Positions 7,885 to 14,513 of a DNA stretch of 15,917 nucleotides are shown here, piece by piece. Position numbers and translations under genes: made by a program. The stretch is from JBFHNV01 sp965365655. Its GTDB lineage: Bacteria; Pseudomonadota; Gammaproteobacteria; HK1. How positions within the stretch are numbered: position 1 is the first letter of the stretch; each line of letters begins with the position of its first letter. The stretch lies in NCBI GenBank assembly GCA_965365655.1, contig CBDUCN010000096.1, forward strand, positions 1 through 15,917. Reading direction: 5' to 3'. Below the pieces are notes generated by a model. It ran no database searches and had not been told where the DNA came from. It saw nothing but the letters and a program-made list of their open reading frames with translations.

Positions 7885-7951
7885 GGCGATGGCGTCCCGG
7901 GGCGCAGCGCCGGATGTTAGCAGGCCGGTGATCGATGCCGGCGGGCACCCG

Positions 7952-8671
7952 TCAGAGCGCGTGAACCTCTCGCGCGCCGGCGCACGCGGCGGTCGCGGTC
8001 ACGCGGAACACGCGCGTCGTCATCACCGGCTCGGACTCGATGTCGGCGGAGGCCGGCACCGCGAGCGTCGCGAGGGTCTCGGTGCCTTCGAGCGGCGCGT
8101 AGCGCCGTCCCGGATCCGCGGCCAGCACCTCGACGCCGGCCGCCGCGGCGCCGGCCAGCCAGGCCGTGACGCGTGCCGCCAGCGGCTGCTCGTACCACAG
8201 GTCGGCGGCGAGGATCACGTCCACGGCCGGGGGCGGCGCGGCGAGCGGATCGCCGCCGGGCGCGGTCACCGCGACGCCGTTGCGCCGCGCGTTGATCGCG
8301 AGCGCGGCGCGCGCGAGCGGATCCGGGTCGCGGGCGATCACGGGCGCGGCGCCGCAGCGCGCGGCCGCGATCGCGCACAGCCCGGAGCCGCTGCCGAGAT
8401 CCAGGACGCCGCGCCCGCGCACCCGCCCCGGGTGGTCCAGCAGCCAGCGCGCGAGCGCGCTGCCCCCGGGCCAGGCCACCGCCCAGAACGGCAGGGCGAT
8501 GCCCAGCGCGCCGAGCTCGGCCTCGCCGCACTCCCACAGCGCGGTCAGGGCGTGCACCTGGCGCACGCGGATCTCCGGGCACAGCGCGACCGGCGCGTCG
8601 CGCGTGTGCCGGTGCACGAAACGCGAGGCCGCGCCGGGACACGCGGGTGTCGTGAGGTCGCTTCCGTCCAT
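7952..8671 (-). CDS. Class I SAM-dependent methyltransferase, ETF-beta lysine methyltransferase-like
   Basis: This 239-residue cytoplasmic methyltransferase has the seven-strand SAM fold. Motif I is VLDLGSGSGLCAI (89-101), with an acidic residue after strand 2 (D115) and DVILAADLWYEQ (151-162) after strand 4. The segment PFWAVAWPGG (61-70) and the DxxY motif (DLWY, 157-160) are characteristic of the METTL20/ETFBKMT group, which trimethylates lysines of the electron-transfer-flavoprotein beta subunit and so modulates electron flow from dehydrogenases such as dimethylglycine and sarcosine dehydrogenase. Another protein or small-molecule substrate is possible. The ATG at 8671 is the first gene of the minus-strand run, divergent from the PF13769-like gene. 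Confidence 0.75.
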   Translation of the reverse strand: MDGSDLTTPACPGAASRFVHRHTRDAPVALCPEIRVRQVHALTALWECGEAELGALGIALPFWAVAWPGGSALARWLLDHPGRVRGRGVLDLGSGSGLCAIAAARCGAAPVIARDPDPLARAALAINARRNGVAVTAPGGDPLAAPPPAVDVILAADLWYEQPLAARVTAWLAGAAAAGVEVLAADPGRRYAPLEGTETLATLAVPASADIESEPVMTTRVFRVTATAACAGAREVHAL

Positions 8672-8682
8672 CAGCGCGAGCC

Positions 8683-8688
8683 CTTATC
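8683..8688 (-). promoter_or_regulatory. Candidate -10 element for the methyltransferase gene
   Basis: GATAAG on the minus strand is one of very few AT-containing hexamers in the 113-base divergent region and ends 11 bases before the methyltransferase ATG, implying a very short leader. No convincing -35 hexamer is seen at 16-18 bases upstream. Support is weak. Confidence 0.22.
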
Positions 8689-8716
8689 GTTGTGGCGAGG
8701 CGGGGTGAACGTGAGA

Positions 8717-8740
8717 TCGGGCGACGCAGTCGGGCGACGC
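8717..8740. repeat. Tandem 11-bp direct repeat in the divergent promoter region
   Basis: TCGGGCGACGC occurs twice, at 8717-8727 and 8730-8740, separated by two bases (13-base period). It lies in the 113-base region between the divergent methyltransferase and PF13769-like genes, upstream of both starts. Position and exactness suggest an operator bound by a regulator as a tandem dimer; the regulator is not in the window. Confidence 0.5.
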
Positions 8741-8784
8741 GGAGCCCGCTTCGCCGCGCGTGAACCGATGCAGGAGACGGCGCA

Positions 8785-9069
8785 ATGGCCCGGGTCACCG
8801 TGGTGTACTGGCAGGATATACCTTCCATGGTGGAGGCGCGGGACCGCTCCGGGCGGCACAAGGTGCAGCTCAGCGCGCGCTTCCAGGAGCTGATCGACCG
8901 CGTCGCGATGCGCCAGGGGCTGCACGGCAGCGACCAGTACCTGCTGCAGTGGCGCCGTGGCGAGCCCGAGGAGCGCGCCGGCGAGCCGCAGGCGTGCGCG
9001 CGCGCGGTCGCGGACGACCTCGAGGCTCGCTACGACGCGATCCGCGACGCGGTGCTGGGCGTTGGCTGA
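8785..9069 (+). CDS. Small PF13769-like 'virulence factor' family protein
   Basis: This 94-residue cytoplasmic protein resembles the family named 'virulence factor' (PF13769), a historical label that says little about function. Recognisable blocks are the N-terminal VTVVYWQDIP (4-13), LSARFQELIDRVAM (29-42) and YLLQWRRGE (52-60), followed by a helical, alanine/arginine-rich tail. The ATG at 8785 has an AGGAGA Shine-Dalgarno sequence nine bases ahead. From general knowledge, genes of this family often sit beside methylenetetrahydrofolate reductase and corrinoid methyltransferase genes in proteobacteria, as here. The stop overlaps the likely start of the methionine-synthase-activation-like gene by eight bases, so the two are probably translationally coupled. 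No catalytic residues are identified. Confidence 0.78.
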   Translation: MARVTVVYWQDIPSMVEARDRSGRHKVQLSARFQELIDRVAMRQGLHGSDQYLLQWRRGEPEERAGEPQACARAVADDLEARYDAIRDAVLGVG

Positions 9070-9820
9070 GCAGGCTGCGGTGCACGCTGCGGACCTCGGC
9101 GACGCGCTGCCCGCCGCGGGCGTCGCGGTGCGCTTCGCGGTCGCCGACGTGCGCCCGCGCGCGGACCGCCTGCTGCGGGTGCAGGGCTACGCCGAGCCGG
9201 CCCGGGTGCGGCCGCGCATCCGCGAGGCCGCCGAGGAGGCGGCCCGGGTCGCCGCGGAGATCGCCCGCGGGGAGGTCGCATTGCGCCGCCTCGACATTGC
9301 CGCGCTGGACGGCGGGCGGCTGAGCCTGCAGGAGGGGCACGCGTTCCACTGCGATGCGTTCGAGCGTTTTCTCGGCGGGTGCGACGGGGTGATCGTGTTC
9401 GTGCTCACCGCGGGCGAGGCGTTCGACCGCGAGGTCGCGCGCCTGATGTCGTCGGACGAGCCGGTGCTGGCGCTGTTCCTGGATGCCGCCGGCTGGATGG
9501 CGGTGGAGTCGGTGACGCGCCGCTTCGCCGACGCGCTGAAGCGCGGCGCGCTGCGCGAGGGACGGCGCGTCACGCGCCGCATGGGGCCCGGCTACCGGTA
9601 CCCCGCGGGCTCCAGCCGCGGGCACGCCGGCGCCGGAGCGGGGGCCGAGTGGCGGCTCGAGGAGCAGGCGGCGCTGTTCCGGGCCCTCGGCGCCGGGCCC
9701 GCGCTGCCCGTCGAGCTGCTGGACAGCTCCGCGATGCGCCCGAAGATGTCGCGCTCCGGGCTGTTCGGGCTGCGCCCGGGCGGGGTTGCGGGCGCCGGGC
9801 CGGCCCGTAGCATCGGCTGA
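9062..9820 (+). CDS. Stand-alone B12-dependent methionine synthase activation domain-like protein
   Basis: This protein of about 252 residues resembles the C-terminal activation domain of cobalamin-dependent methionine synthase (MetH), which uses SAM and one electron to rescue oxidised cob(II)alamin. The SAM-binding RxxxGY motif is present as RMGPGY (173-178). The closing SSAMRPKMSRSG (222-233) parallels the MetH pattern SYAMWPGASVSG. The middle (VLALFLDAAGWMAVESVTRRFADAL) matches the helix pairs before the SAM site, and the N-terminal part (LRVQGYAEPARVRPRIREA) resembles stand-alone forms. There are no homocysteine, folate or B12-binding domains, so it must act on a partner encoded elsewhere. 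The start is uncertain: TTG at 9062, overlapping the preceding stop region, or GTG at 9080, which has GAGCAGG five bases ahead. An earlier GTG at 8957 lies deep in the previous gene. Confidence 0.72.
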   Translation: MAEQAAVHAADLGDALPAAGVAVRFAVADVRPRADRLLRVQGYAEPARVRPRIREAAEEAARVAAEIARGEVALRRLDIAALDGGRLSLQEGHAFHCDAFERFLGGCDGVIVFVLTAGEAFDREVARLMSSDEPVLALFLDAAGWMAVESVTRRFADALKRGALREGRRVTRRMGPGYRYPAGSSRGHAGAGAGAEWRLEEQAALFRALGAGPALPVELLDSSAMRPKMSRSGLFGLRPGGVAGAGPARSIG

Positions 9821-9858
9821 CGGCCATCGCGCCGCGCGAATCAGCCGGAGGTCAGACG

Positions 9859-10083
9859 ATGCTGGTGAACGTATCCCCGCTGGATCCGGACGGCGTCGCC
9901 GCAGTGCAGGCGCTCGAGCGCGAGACCGGGCGCACCCTGCTCGCGTTCTCCCCGCTGCCGGTGGTCAGCGACGAGCTGGACGAGGACGAGCTCGCGCGCA
10001 TTCGCGAGCTCGAGGGCCGCCTGGGCGTGATGCTGGTCGCGGTGCGCGAGCGCCCACAGCGCAGGCGGCGCCGCGACGGCTGA
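9859..10083 (+). CDS. Hypothetical 74-residue protein
   Basis: I do not recognise this small protein. Its start is well supported: the ATG at 9859 has a GGAGG sequence eight bases ahead. It has a short N-terminal MLVNVSPLDPDGVAAVQALERETGR segment, a hydrophobic strand (LLAFSPLPVV), an acidic helix (DELDEDELARIRELEG), a second hydrophobic strand (LGVMLVAV) and an arginine-rich tail. There is no signal peptide or membrane helix. It follows the activation-protein gene by 38 bases on the same strand and probably shares its transcript, which hints at a role in the same pathway. It converges with the isocitrate-lyase-like gene across only 15 bases. Confidence 0.6.
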   Translation: MLVNVSPLDPDGVAAVQALERETGRTLLAFSPLPVVSDELDEDELARIRELEGRLGVMLVAVRERPQRRRRRDG

Positions 10084-10098
10084 GCGTTCCGCCCGCCG

Positions 10099-10962
10099 TC
10101 AGGCCTTGTAGCGCTCCGCGAGCGCGAGCATCTGCGGAAGACCCACGATCGCGTTCTGGGTCTTGAAGTCCGACATGCGGTCGAGCTGCGACAGGGTGCT
10201 GCCGTCGGCGCGGAAGCGTTCCAGGAAGCCCCGCAGCTGGTGCGACACGAAGCGCCCCACCGCACCGGGGTGGATCACGACGCTGAAACCGAGCGCCTGC
10301 AGCCGCTCGGCGGGCAGGATGGGCGTCTTGCCGGACTCCACCATGTTGGCCAGCACCGGCTTGCCGAACGCGGAGCCCACCTGCGCGAGCTCGTCCTCGG
10401 ACAGCGGCGACTCGACGAACAGCACGTCGGCGCCGGTCTCCGCGAACGCGTGGGCGCGCTCCATCGCCTGCTCGAGCCCCAGCGCGGTACGCGCGTCGGT
10501 GCGCGCGATGACGATGAAGTCCGGATCCACGCGCGCGTCCAGCGCCGCCTTCAGCTTGCCCAGCATCTCCGGGAGATCGACGACGCGCTTGCTGTCGAAG
10601 TGGCCGCAGCGCTTCGGCATCTCCTGGTCCTCGATGTGCAGCCCCGCGACGCCGGCGCGCTCGTACGCGCGCACCGTGCGCATCACGTTCAGCGCGTTGC
10701 CGTAGCCGGTGTCGGCGTCGGCGAACACCGGAAGCTCGACGGCGTCGGCGATGCGCCCGGCCTGGTCCACCATCTCGCTGAACGTGAGCAGCCCGAGATC
10801 CGGCTGCCCCAGGCGCACGTGCGACACGCCGGCGCCGGTCATGTACACGGCCTCGAAGCCGGCCGCCTCGATGCAGCGGGCGACGAACGGGTCGTAGGCG
10901 CCGGGGGCGATCAGGATCTCGGGGCGCTCGATGAGCGCGCGCAGTCGGGCGCATCGGGTCAT
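10099..10962 (-). CDS. Isocitrate lyase/PEP mutase superfamily protein
   Basis: This 287-residue protein is a beta/alpha-barrel enzyme that makes or breaks C-C (or P-C) bonds of 2-oxoacid-derived substrates with magnesium. Visible marks are YMTGAGVS (40-47), the metal-binding DADTGYGN (82-89), HIEDQ (109-113) and KRCGH (117-121) with the catalytic cysteine of the lyase branch. ANMVESGKTP and a helical C-terminus follow. KRCGH favours a lyase (methylisocitrate, dimethylmalate or related 2-alkylmalate type) or oxaloacetate decarboxylase over phosphonate mutase. The arginine-proline-asparagine residues that follow KRCGH in PrpB are absent (HFDSK here), and no prpC or prpD is nearby. ATG at 10962 is preferred over an adjacent GTG at 10965 because GGAGA lies six bases before it. 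It follows the NTT genes by about 40 bases. Confidence 0.82.
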   Translation of the reverse strand: MTRCARLRALIERPEILIAPGAYDPFVARCIEAAGFEAVYMTGAGVSHVRLGQPDLGLLTFSEMVDQAGRIADAVELPVFADADTGYGNALNVMRTVRAYERAGVAGLHIEDQEMPKRCGHFDSKRVVDLPEMLGKLKAALDARVDPDFIVIARTDARTALGLEQAMERAHAFAETGADVLFVESPLSEDELAQVGSAFGKPVLANMVESGKTPILPAERLQALGFSVVIHPGAVGRFVSHQLRGFLERFRADGSTLSQLDRMSDFKTQNAIVGLPQMLALAERYKA

Positions 10963-11005
10963 CACGTTTCTCCAGGTCGGTGGGGCATTCTCGTGCGAAG
11001 CGGGT

Positions 11006-13213
11006 TCAGGACGTCGCGCCGCCGCCGCCTCGTCCGGCAGGCGGCGCGTCCGCCGCGCGCTGGCGCCGCGGCATGACCAGTCCCAGGTGGCGCCACAGGC
11101 GCCTGCGCAGGTCGTCGGGGAGCACGTTGTCCAGGTACTCCAGCGCGGTGCCGCGCAGGGTGCGATTGTCGCTCGTCAGCGCCTGCAGCGAGAGCTTCAG
11201 CGCGTCGCGGTCCAGCACCAGTCCGAGCAGCGTGAACACGTGATCCAGGCTGAGACTCTCGCCGCTCTCCACCGCGGCGTTGCCGGCGGTGGCGAAGCTC
11301 GCGTCGTCGCCCAGGCTGCGGGTGCGCCACACGTCGCGGTCGACGGTGACCTCGCGGCGCACGGCGTCGTACACGACGTCGGTGGGCAGCGTGAGATGCG
11401 GGTCCCGGGATCGCATGCGCGCGAGCGCGCGCGCGCTCGCGTAGCGCACCGCGAACTCGCCGTCGGCAAGCCCGTCCAGCAGCCCGCTCACCACGCGCGG
11501 GTTGTGGCAGATCTCCATCACCGCGGGCAGGCGCTGGCGCACGTTCAGCGGCTGGTCGGGATCGAGCAGCGCGTCGGTGAGCTGCCCCATGACCCGCGGC
11601 ACCAGCCAGCGCAGCTCCGTGCGCGCGTCCTGCGCGAGATGCGGGTGGTCGAGCAGCGGCAGCAGGAACGGCACCAGGCGCACGCTCATGAAGTCGCCGC
11701 GCAGCACCTCGCGCACCCGCGCCTCGTCGCCGGAGCACAGATCCGACACCGCGCGCGCGAGGCGCTCCTCGGCCGGGGGCGGCTCCGGAGGCGGCCCGTC
11801 CACCGCTTCCGGCAGGTCGTCGTGGCCGCCGAAGATGGGGCCGGGGCGCGCCGGCCGGGCGCGGTCACGGCGCAGCTCCCGCACCCGCTCGGCCAGCGTC
11901 TCGCGCTCGGCGCTGGCGCTGCTCTCGGCCAGGATGCGCCGCGTGGTCGCGTCCAGGATGTCGTGCTCGGCCAGCGACACCGCGCCGCTGCGCAGCGTGC
12001 CGGCGAGCTGCTCGACGTAGCCGCGGTGCAGGCGCACGACCAGCGCGAGCGCGGCGGCGCCGGTGCAGGCGGCCAGCAGCAGCAGCACGGCCGGCGGCAC
12101 CCCGGGCACCAGCGCCAGCAGCGCGAGCACCGCGCCGCTTCCGAGCACGTCGCCCAGGCGATCCCCGGCGACGTCGATGATGGTCTTGGTGGGGCGCTTC
12201 GCGTGCGGCGGCAGCGGCGCGTAGAGCAGCTCGAAGGTGCTGCGGAACAGCGAGTTCGCGAGCACCGCATGGGCGCCGCGCAGCAGCGCGGTGCTCGCCA
12301 GCGATACCGCGAGGCTCGCCGCGAGGCTGCCGGCCAGCACCACCGCCGGCAGCGTCGCGAGCACCGGCCCGATGCCGAAGCGCTCGAGCACCCGCGGCCC
12401 GAGCATGGACTGCAGCAGGAAGCCGACGACGCCGGCCACCGCGTAGAACGCGGCGAAGAACGCCACCAGGTGCTCGCGGCTCTCGAAGTGCTGCGCAGCC
12501 TGCGCCTTGAACGCGAAGTCCACGAGCGCGGCGGTCATCGCGACCAGCGTGAGCAGTGCCGCCATGTGGCGCAGGTACGGGATGCCGGCGATCACCTCCA
12601 GCCCCGAGCGCATCGGCGCCTCGGTGCTGCGCGTGGGCTCGCCCAGCGTCGCGCCCAGCGGCGCGAGTATCGCGGCGCACGCGAGGTTCAGCAGCGAGAG
12701 CAGCACCAGCATGCTCGGAAATCCCAGCGCGTCCGCGACCAGGTTCGCGAGCACGCCGCCCAGCACGCCGCCGAGCGTGGCGCCGGCCGCGATGCGCGCG
12801 ATGCGCGGCTTCGCCGCGTGCGGATCGAAGCGCTCGTTCACCAGCGACCAGAAGCCGCTGATCACGATCACCCCGAAGCCCGACATGTGCAGGTACAGCA
12901 GCGCGGCGGTCACGCCCGGCGCCTGATCCAGCATCACGCGCTCGGCGAGGAACATCGCGGCGCTCGCGGCGAAGGCCGCGGGCACGGTGCGTCCCGGCCC
13001 GAAGCGGGTGAGCAGCGCGGACATCGCGATCACTCCGAGCAGGGAGACCACCGCGCCGGCGATCACGGCCTTCGGAAGCTGCGCGACCTCGTAGTGCGAC
13101 AGGAACAGCGCGTCGCGCGCCGCCTTGCCCGCGACCTGCTGCGCGATCATCAGCGTCGCGGCGGCGATCGCGAAGCGGGTCGGAAAGCGGGCGGCGGCCC
13201 GGATCGGGTTCAC
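11006..13213 (-). CDS. NTT (ATP/ADP translocase-like) family transporter with HEAT-like C-terminal half
   Basis: This 735-residue protein has two parts. Residues 1 to about 395 are hydrophobic, with roughly twelve helices, and resemble the Npt/NTT (TLC) family of nucleotide transporters. The best mark is residues 327-360: FELLYAPLPPHAKRPTKTIID then VAGDRLGDVLGSG, corresponding to the family's LYxP...K...K..iD...R.g...Gs pattern. Residues about 395-735 are cytoplasmic, with a charged, proline-rich linker and helical repeats resembling HEAT repeats (for example DGEFAVRYASARALARM). The substrate is unknown; free-living NTT homologues need not carry ATP. The start is a GTG at 13213, 16 bases after the preceding NTT gene's stop and without a clear Shine-Dalgarno, suggesting translational coupling. 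The two may work as a pair. Confidence 0.75.
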   Translation of the reverse strand: MNPIRAAARFPTRFAIAAATLMIAQQVAGKAARDALFLSHYEVAQLPKAVIAGAVVSLLGVIAMSALLTRFGPGRTVPAAFAASAAMFLAERVMLDQAPGVTAALLYLHMSGFGVIVISGFWSLVNERFDPHAAKPRIARIAAGATLGGVLGGVLANLVADALGFPSMLVLLSLLNLACAAILAPLGATLGEPTRSTEAPMRSGLEVIAGIPYLRHMAALLTLVAMTAALVDFAFKAQAAQHFESREHLVAFFAAFYAVAGVVGFLLQSMLGPRVLERFGIGPVLATLPAVVLAGSLAASLAVSLASTALLRGAHAVLANSLFRSTFELLYAPLPPHAKRPTKTIIDVAGDRLGDVLGSGAVLALLALVPGVPPAVLLLLAACTGAAALALVVRLHRGYVEQLAGTLRSGAVSLAEHDILDATTRRILAESSASAERETLAERVRELRRDRARPARPGPIFGGHDDLPEAVDGPPPEPPPAEERLARAVSDLCSGDEARVREVLRGDFMSVRLVPFLLPLLDHPHLAQDARTELRWLVPRVMGQLTDALLDPDQPLNVRQRLPAVMEICHNPRVVSGLLDGLADGEFAVRYASARALARMRSRDPHLTLPTDVVYDAVRREVTVDRDVWRTRSLGDDASFATAGNAAVESGESLSLDHVFTLLGLVLDRDALKLSLQALTSDNRTLRGTALEYLDNVLPDDLRRRLWRHLGLVMPRRQRAADAPPAGRGGGGATS

Positions 13214-13229
13214 GGCGATGGCGTCGCGC

Positions 13230-14513
13230 TCAGGCCGGCGCCGGCACCGCCGGCGCGGCGCTCACCCGGGCGTACTCGCGGCCGAGGGCGGCGATGACGA
13301 CCAGCCACGCGGCGCACAGGACGACGGTGAGCCAGCCGAGCTGCGTCACGCCGAGCACGCCGGTGAAGCCGATGATCAGGAACGAGCCCGCGACCTTGAA
13401 CAGCCGGTAGCCCAGCATGTCGATCCACGCCTTCGCCTGGTACGTGCGCACCGGGTCCACGGGGATGTAGAGCAGCTCCTTGGACGCGCGGTTGATCGAG
13501 TACGACAGCCCGCGGTCGGCGATCTTCATCGCGGCGGCCATCCACAGCACCGGCTGCGCCATGAACGCCAGCGAGAACAGCGTCAGCACCACCGGCTGGG
13601 TGACCAGGCCGGCGATCGTGCCCATGAAGCGGTGGATGAGCGGCGTGAGCAGCACGTTGACGCCGATGGAGACCAGCCCCAGCACGCTGAAGAAGCCCGA
13701 GATGAACGCGGTGCGCGCATCGCGCTGCGGGTACGCGTCGTTCACGGCGTTCAGGAACTGGTACTCCACCACCGGCTGCACGATCTGCGAGCACAGCAGC
13801 AGCGCCGCGATCAGCAGCAGGTAGCGGCTCGTGAGCAGGGCCCGCCAGCCGCCGCGCGCGGACACCGGCTGCGCACCCGTGCCGCCGGTCAGCTCGCGGT
13901 ACAGCCCGAGGCGCGACATCCACAGGTTCAGCCCGACGATCAGCACCAGGCACGCGGCGCACGACAGAAGCAGATCCGGCGTGCCCATCGGCGTGAAGGT
14001 GAGCAGCGCCGCGGCGAACGCGCCGCCGGCGACGCCCCCCGCGAGCCCGCCGCTGCCGACGAACCAGTAGCTGCGCCGTCCCTCGTCGCTGGACGTGATG
14101 GTGTTGGTGAGGCTCCAGAACTGCTCGACCAGCACGACGCTGAAGATGTCCACCAGCACGTAGAAGCCGACCGCCGCGCTCGGGCCGTGCACCGCGAACA
14201 GCACCCGGAACGCGACCAGCGCGACGATGAACACCGCGCACGACGCGAGCACCACCGACAGCCGCCGGTAGCGCTCGACGATGCGGTGGTAGACGCCGAT
14301 CAGGGCGGCGAGCAGGGTCGCGGTGACGATCCACAGCCACGGGAAGGCGTCCGGGTCGAAGTACTCCAGCACCAGGGACCGGCTGGCCGCCTTGACCTGG
14401 TAATACGCGAGGATGATCAGGAAGAAATTGAGGAACAGCACCACGGCGCGCGTCGCAAGACCGCGATGTTCCGCTGGCGCACCCCCCGTACTGGTGCTAT
14501 CTTCCGCCGCCAT
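13230..14513 (-). CDS. NTT (ATP/ADP translocase-like) family transporter
   Basis: This 427-residue inner-membrane protein has about twelve hydrophobic helices. Its first helix, LNFFLIILAYYQVKAASRSL (28-47), and the late motif SKELLYIPVDPVRTYQAKAW followed by IDMLGYRLFKVAGS (344-377) are typical of the NTT/TLC transporter family. The middle stretch (EQFWSLTNTITSSDEGRRSYWFVGSGG) also fits. It lacks the C-terminal repeat domain of the adjacent paralogue. The ATG at 14513 has GAGGA five bases ahead. Its start codon overlaps, on the opposite strand, that of the serine hydrolase gene by two bases, so its promoter must lie within that gene. The substrate is unknown: nucleotides are the family's known cargo, but a different cargo is possible in a free-living bacterium. 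Confidence 0.78.
   Translation of the reverse strand: MAAEDSTSTGGAPAEHRGLATRAVVLFLNFFLIILAYYQVKAASRSLVLEYFDPDAFPWLWIVTATLLAALIGVYHRIVERYRRLSVVLASCAVFIVALVAFRVLFAVHGPSAAVGFYVLVDIFSVVLVEQFWSLTNTITSSDEGRRSYWFVGSGGLAGGVAGGAFAAALLTFTPMGTPDLLLSCAACLVLIVGLNLWMSRLGLYRELTGGTGAQPVSARGGWRALLTSRYLLLIAALLLCSQIVQPVVEYQFLNAVNDAYPQRDARTAFISGFFSVLGLVSIGVNVLLTPLIHRFMGTIAGLVTQPVVLTLFSLAFMAQPVLWMAAAMKIADRGLSYSINRASKELLYIPVDPVRTYQAKAWIDMLGYRLFKVAGSFLIIGFTGVLGVTQLGWLTVVLCAAWLVVIAALGREYARVSAAPAVPAPA
14495..14503 (+). promoter_or_regulatory. Extended -10 promoter candidate for the serine hydrolase gene
   Basis: TGCTATCTT matches the extended -10 pattern (TGn followed by TATCTT, four of six to TATAAT). The hexamer at 14498-14503 ends eight bases before the ATG at 14512. 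Transcription would begin at or within a few bases of the start codon, giving a leaderless or near-leaderless mRNA, which agrees with the lack of a Shine-Dalgarno sequence. The -35 region is poor. The site lies inside the 5' coding part of the divergent NTT gene. Confidence 0.4.

Noticed and set aside
8785..9069. Evidence for pathogenicity from the 'virulence factor' family name
   Set aside because: The name is historical. The context here is metabolic, and no toxin, secretion or adhesion genes are present.
8785..9820. A possible single gene split by a frameshift between the PF13769-like and activation-like proteins
   Set aside because: Each part corresponds to a complete, separately known family, and the overlap of stop and start fits translational coupling.
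10931..13297. A 788-codon plus-strand open frame opposite the HEAT-containing NTT gene
   Set aside because: Its translation is dominated by Arg, His, Gln, Glu and Ala, with no domain or hydrophobic core, while the opposite strand encodes a recognisable transporter.
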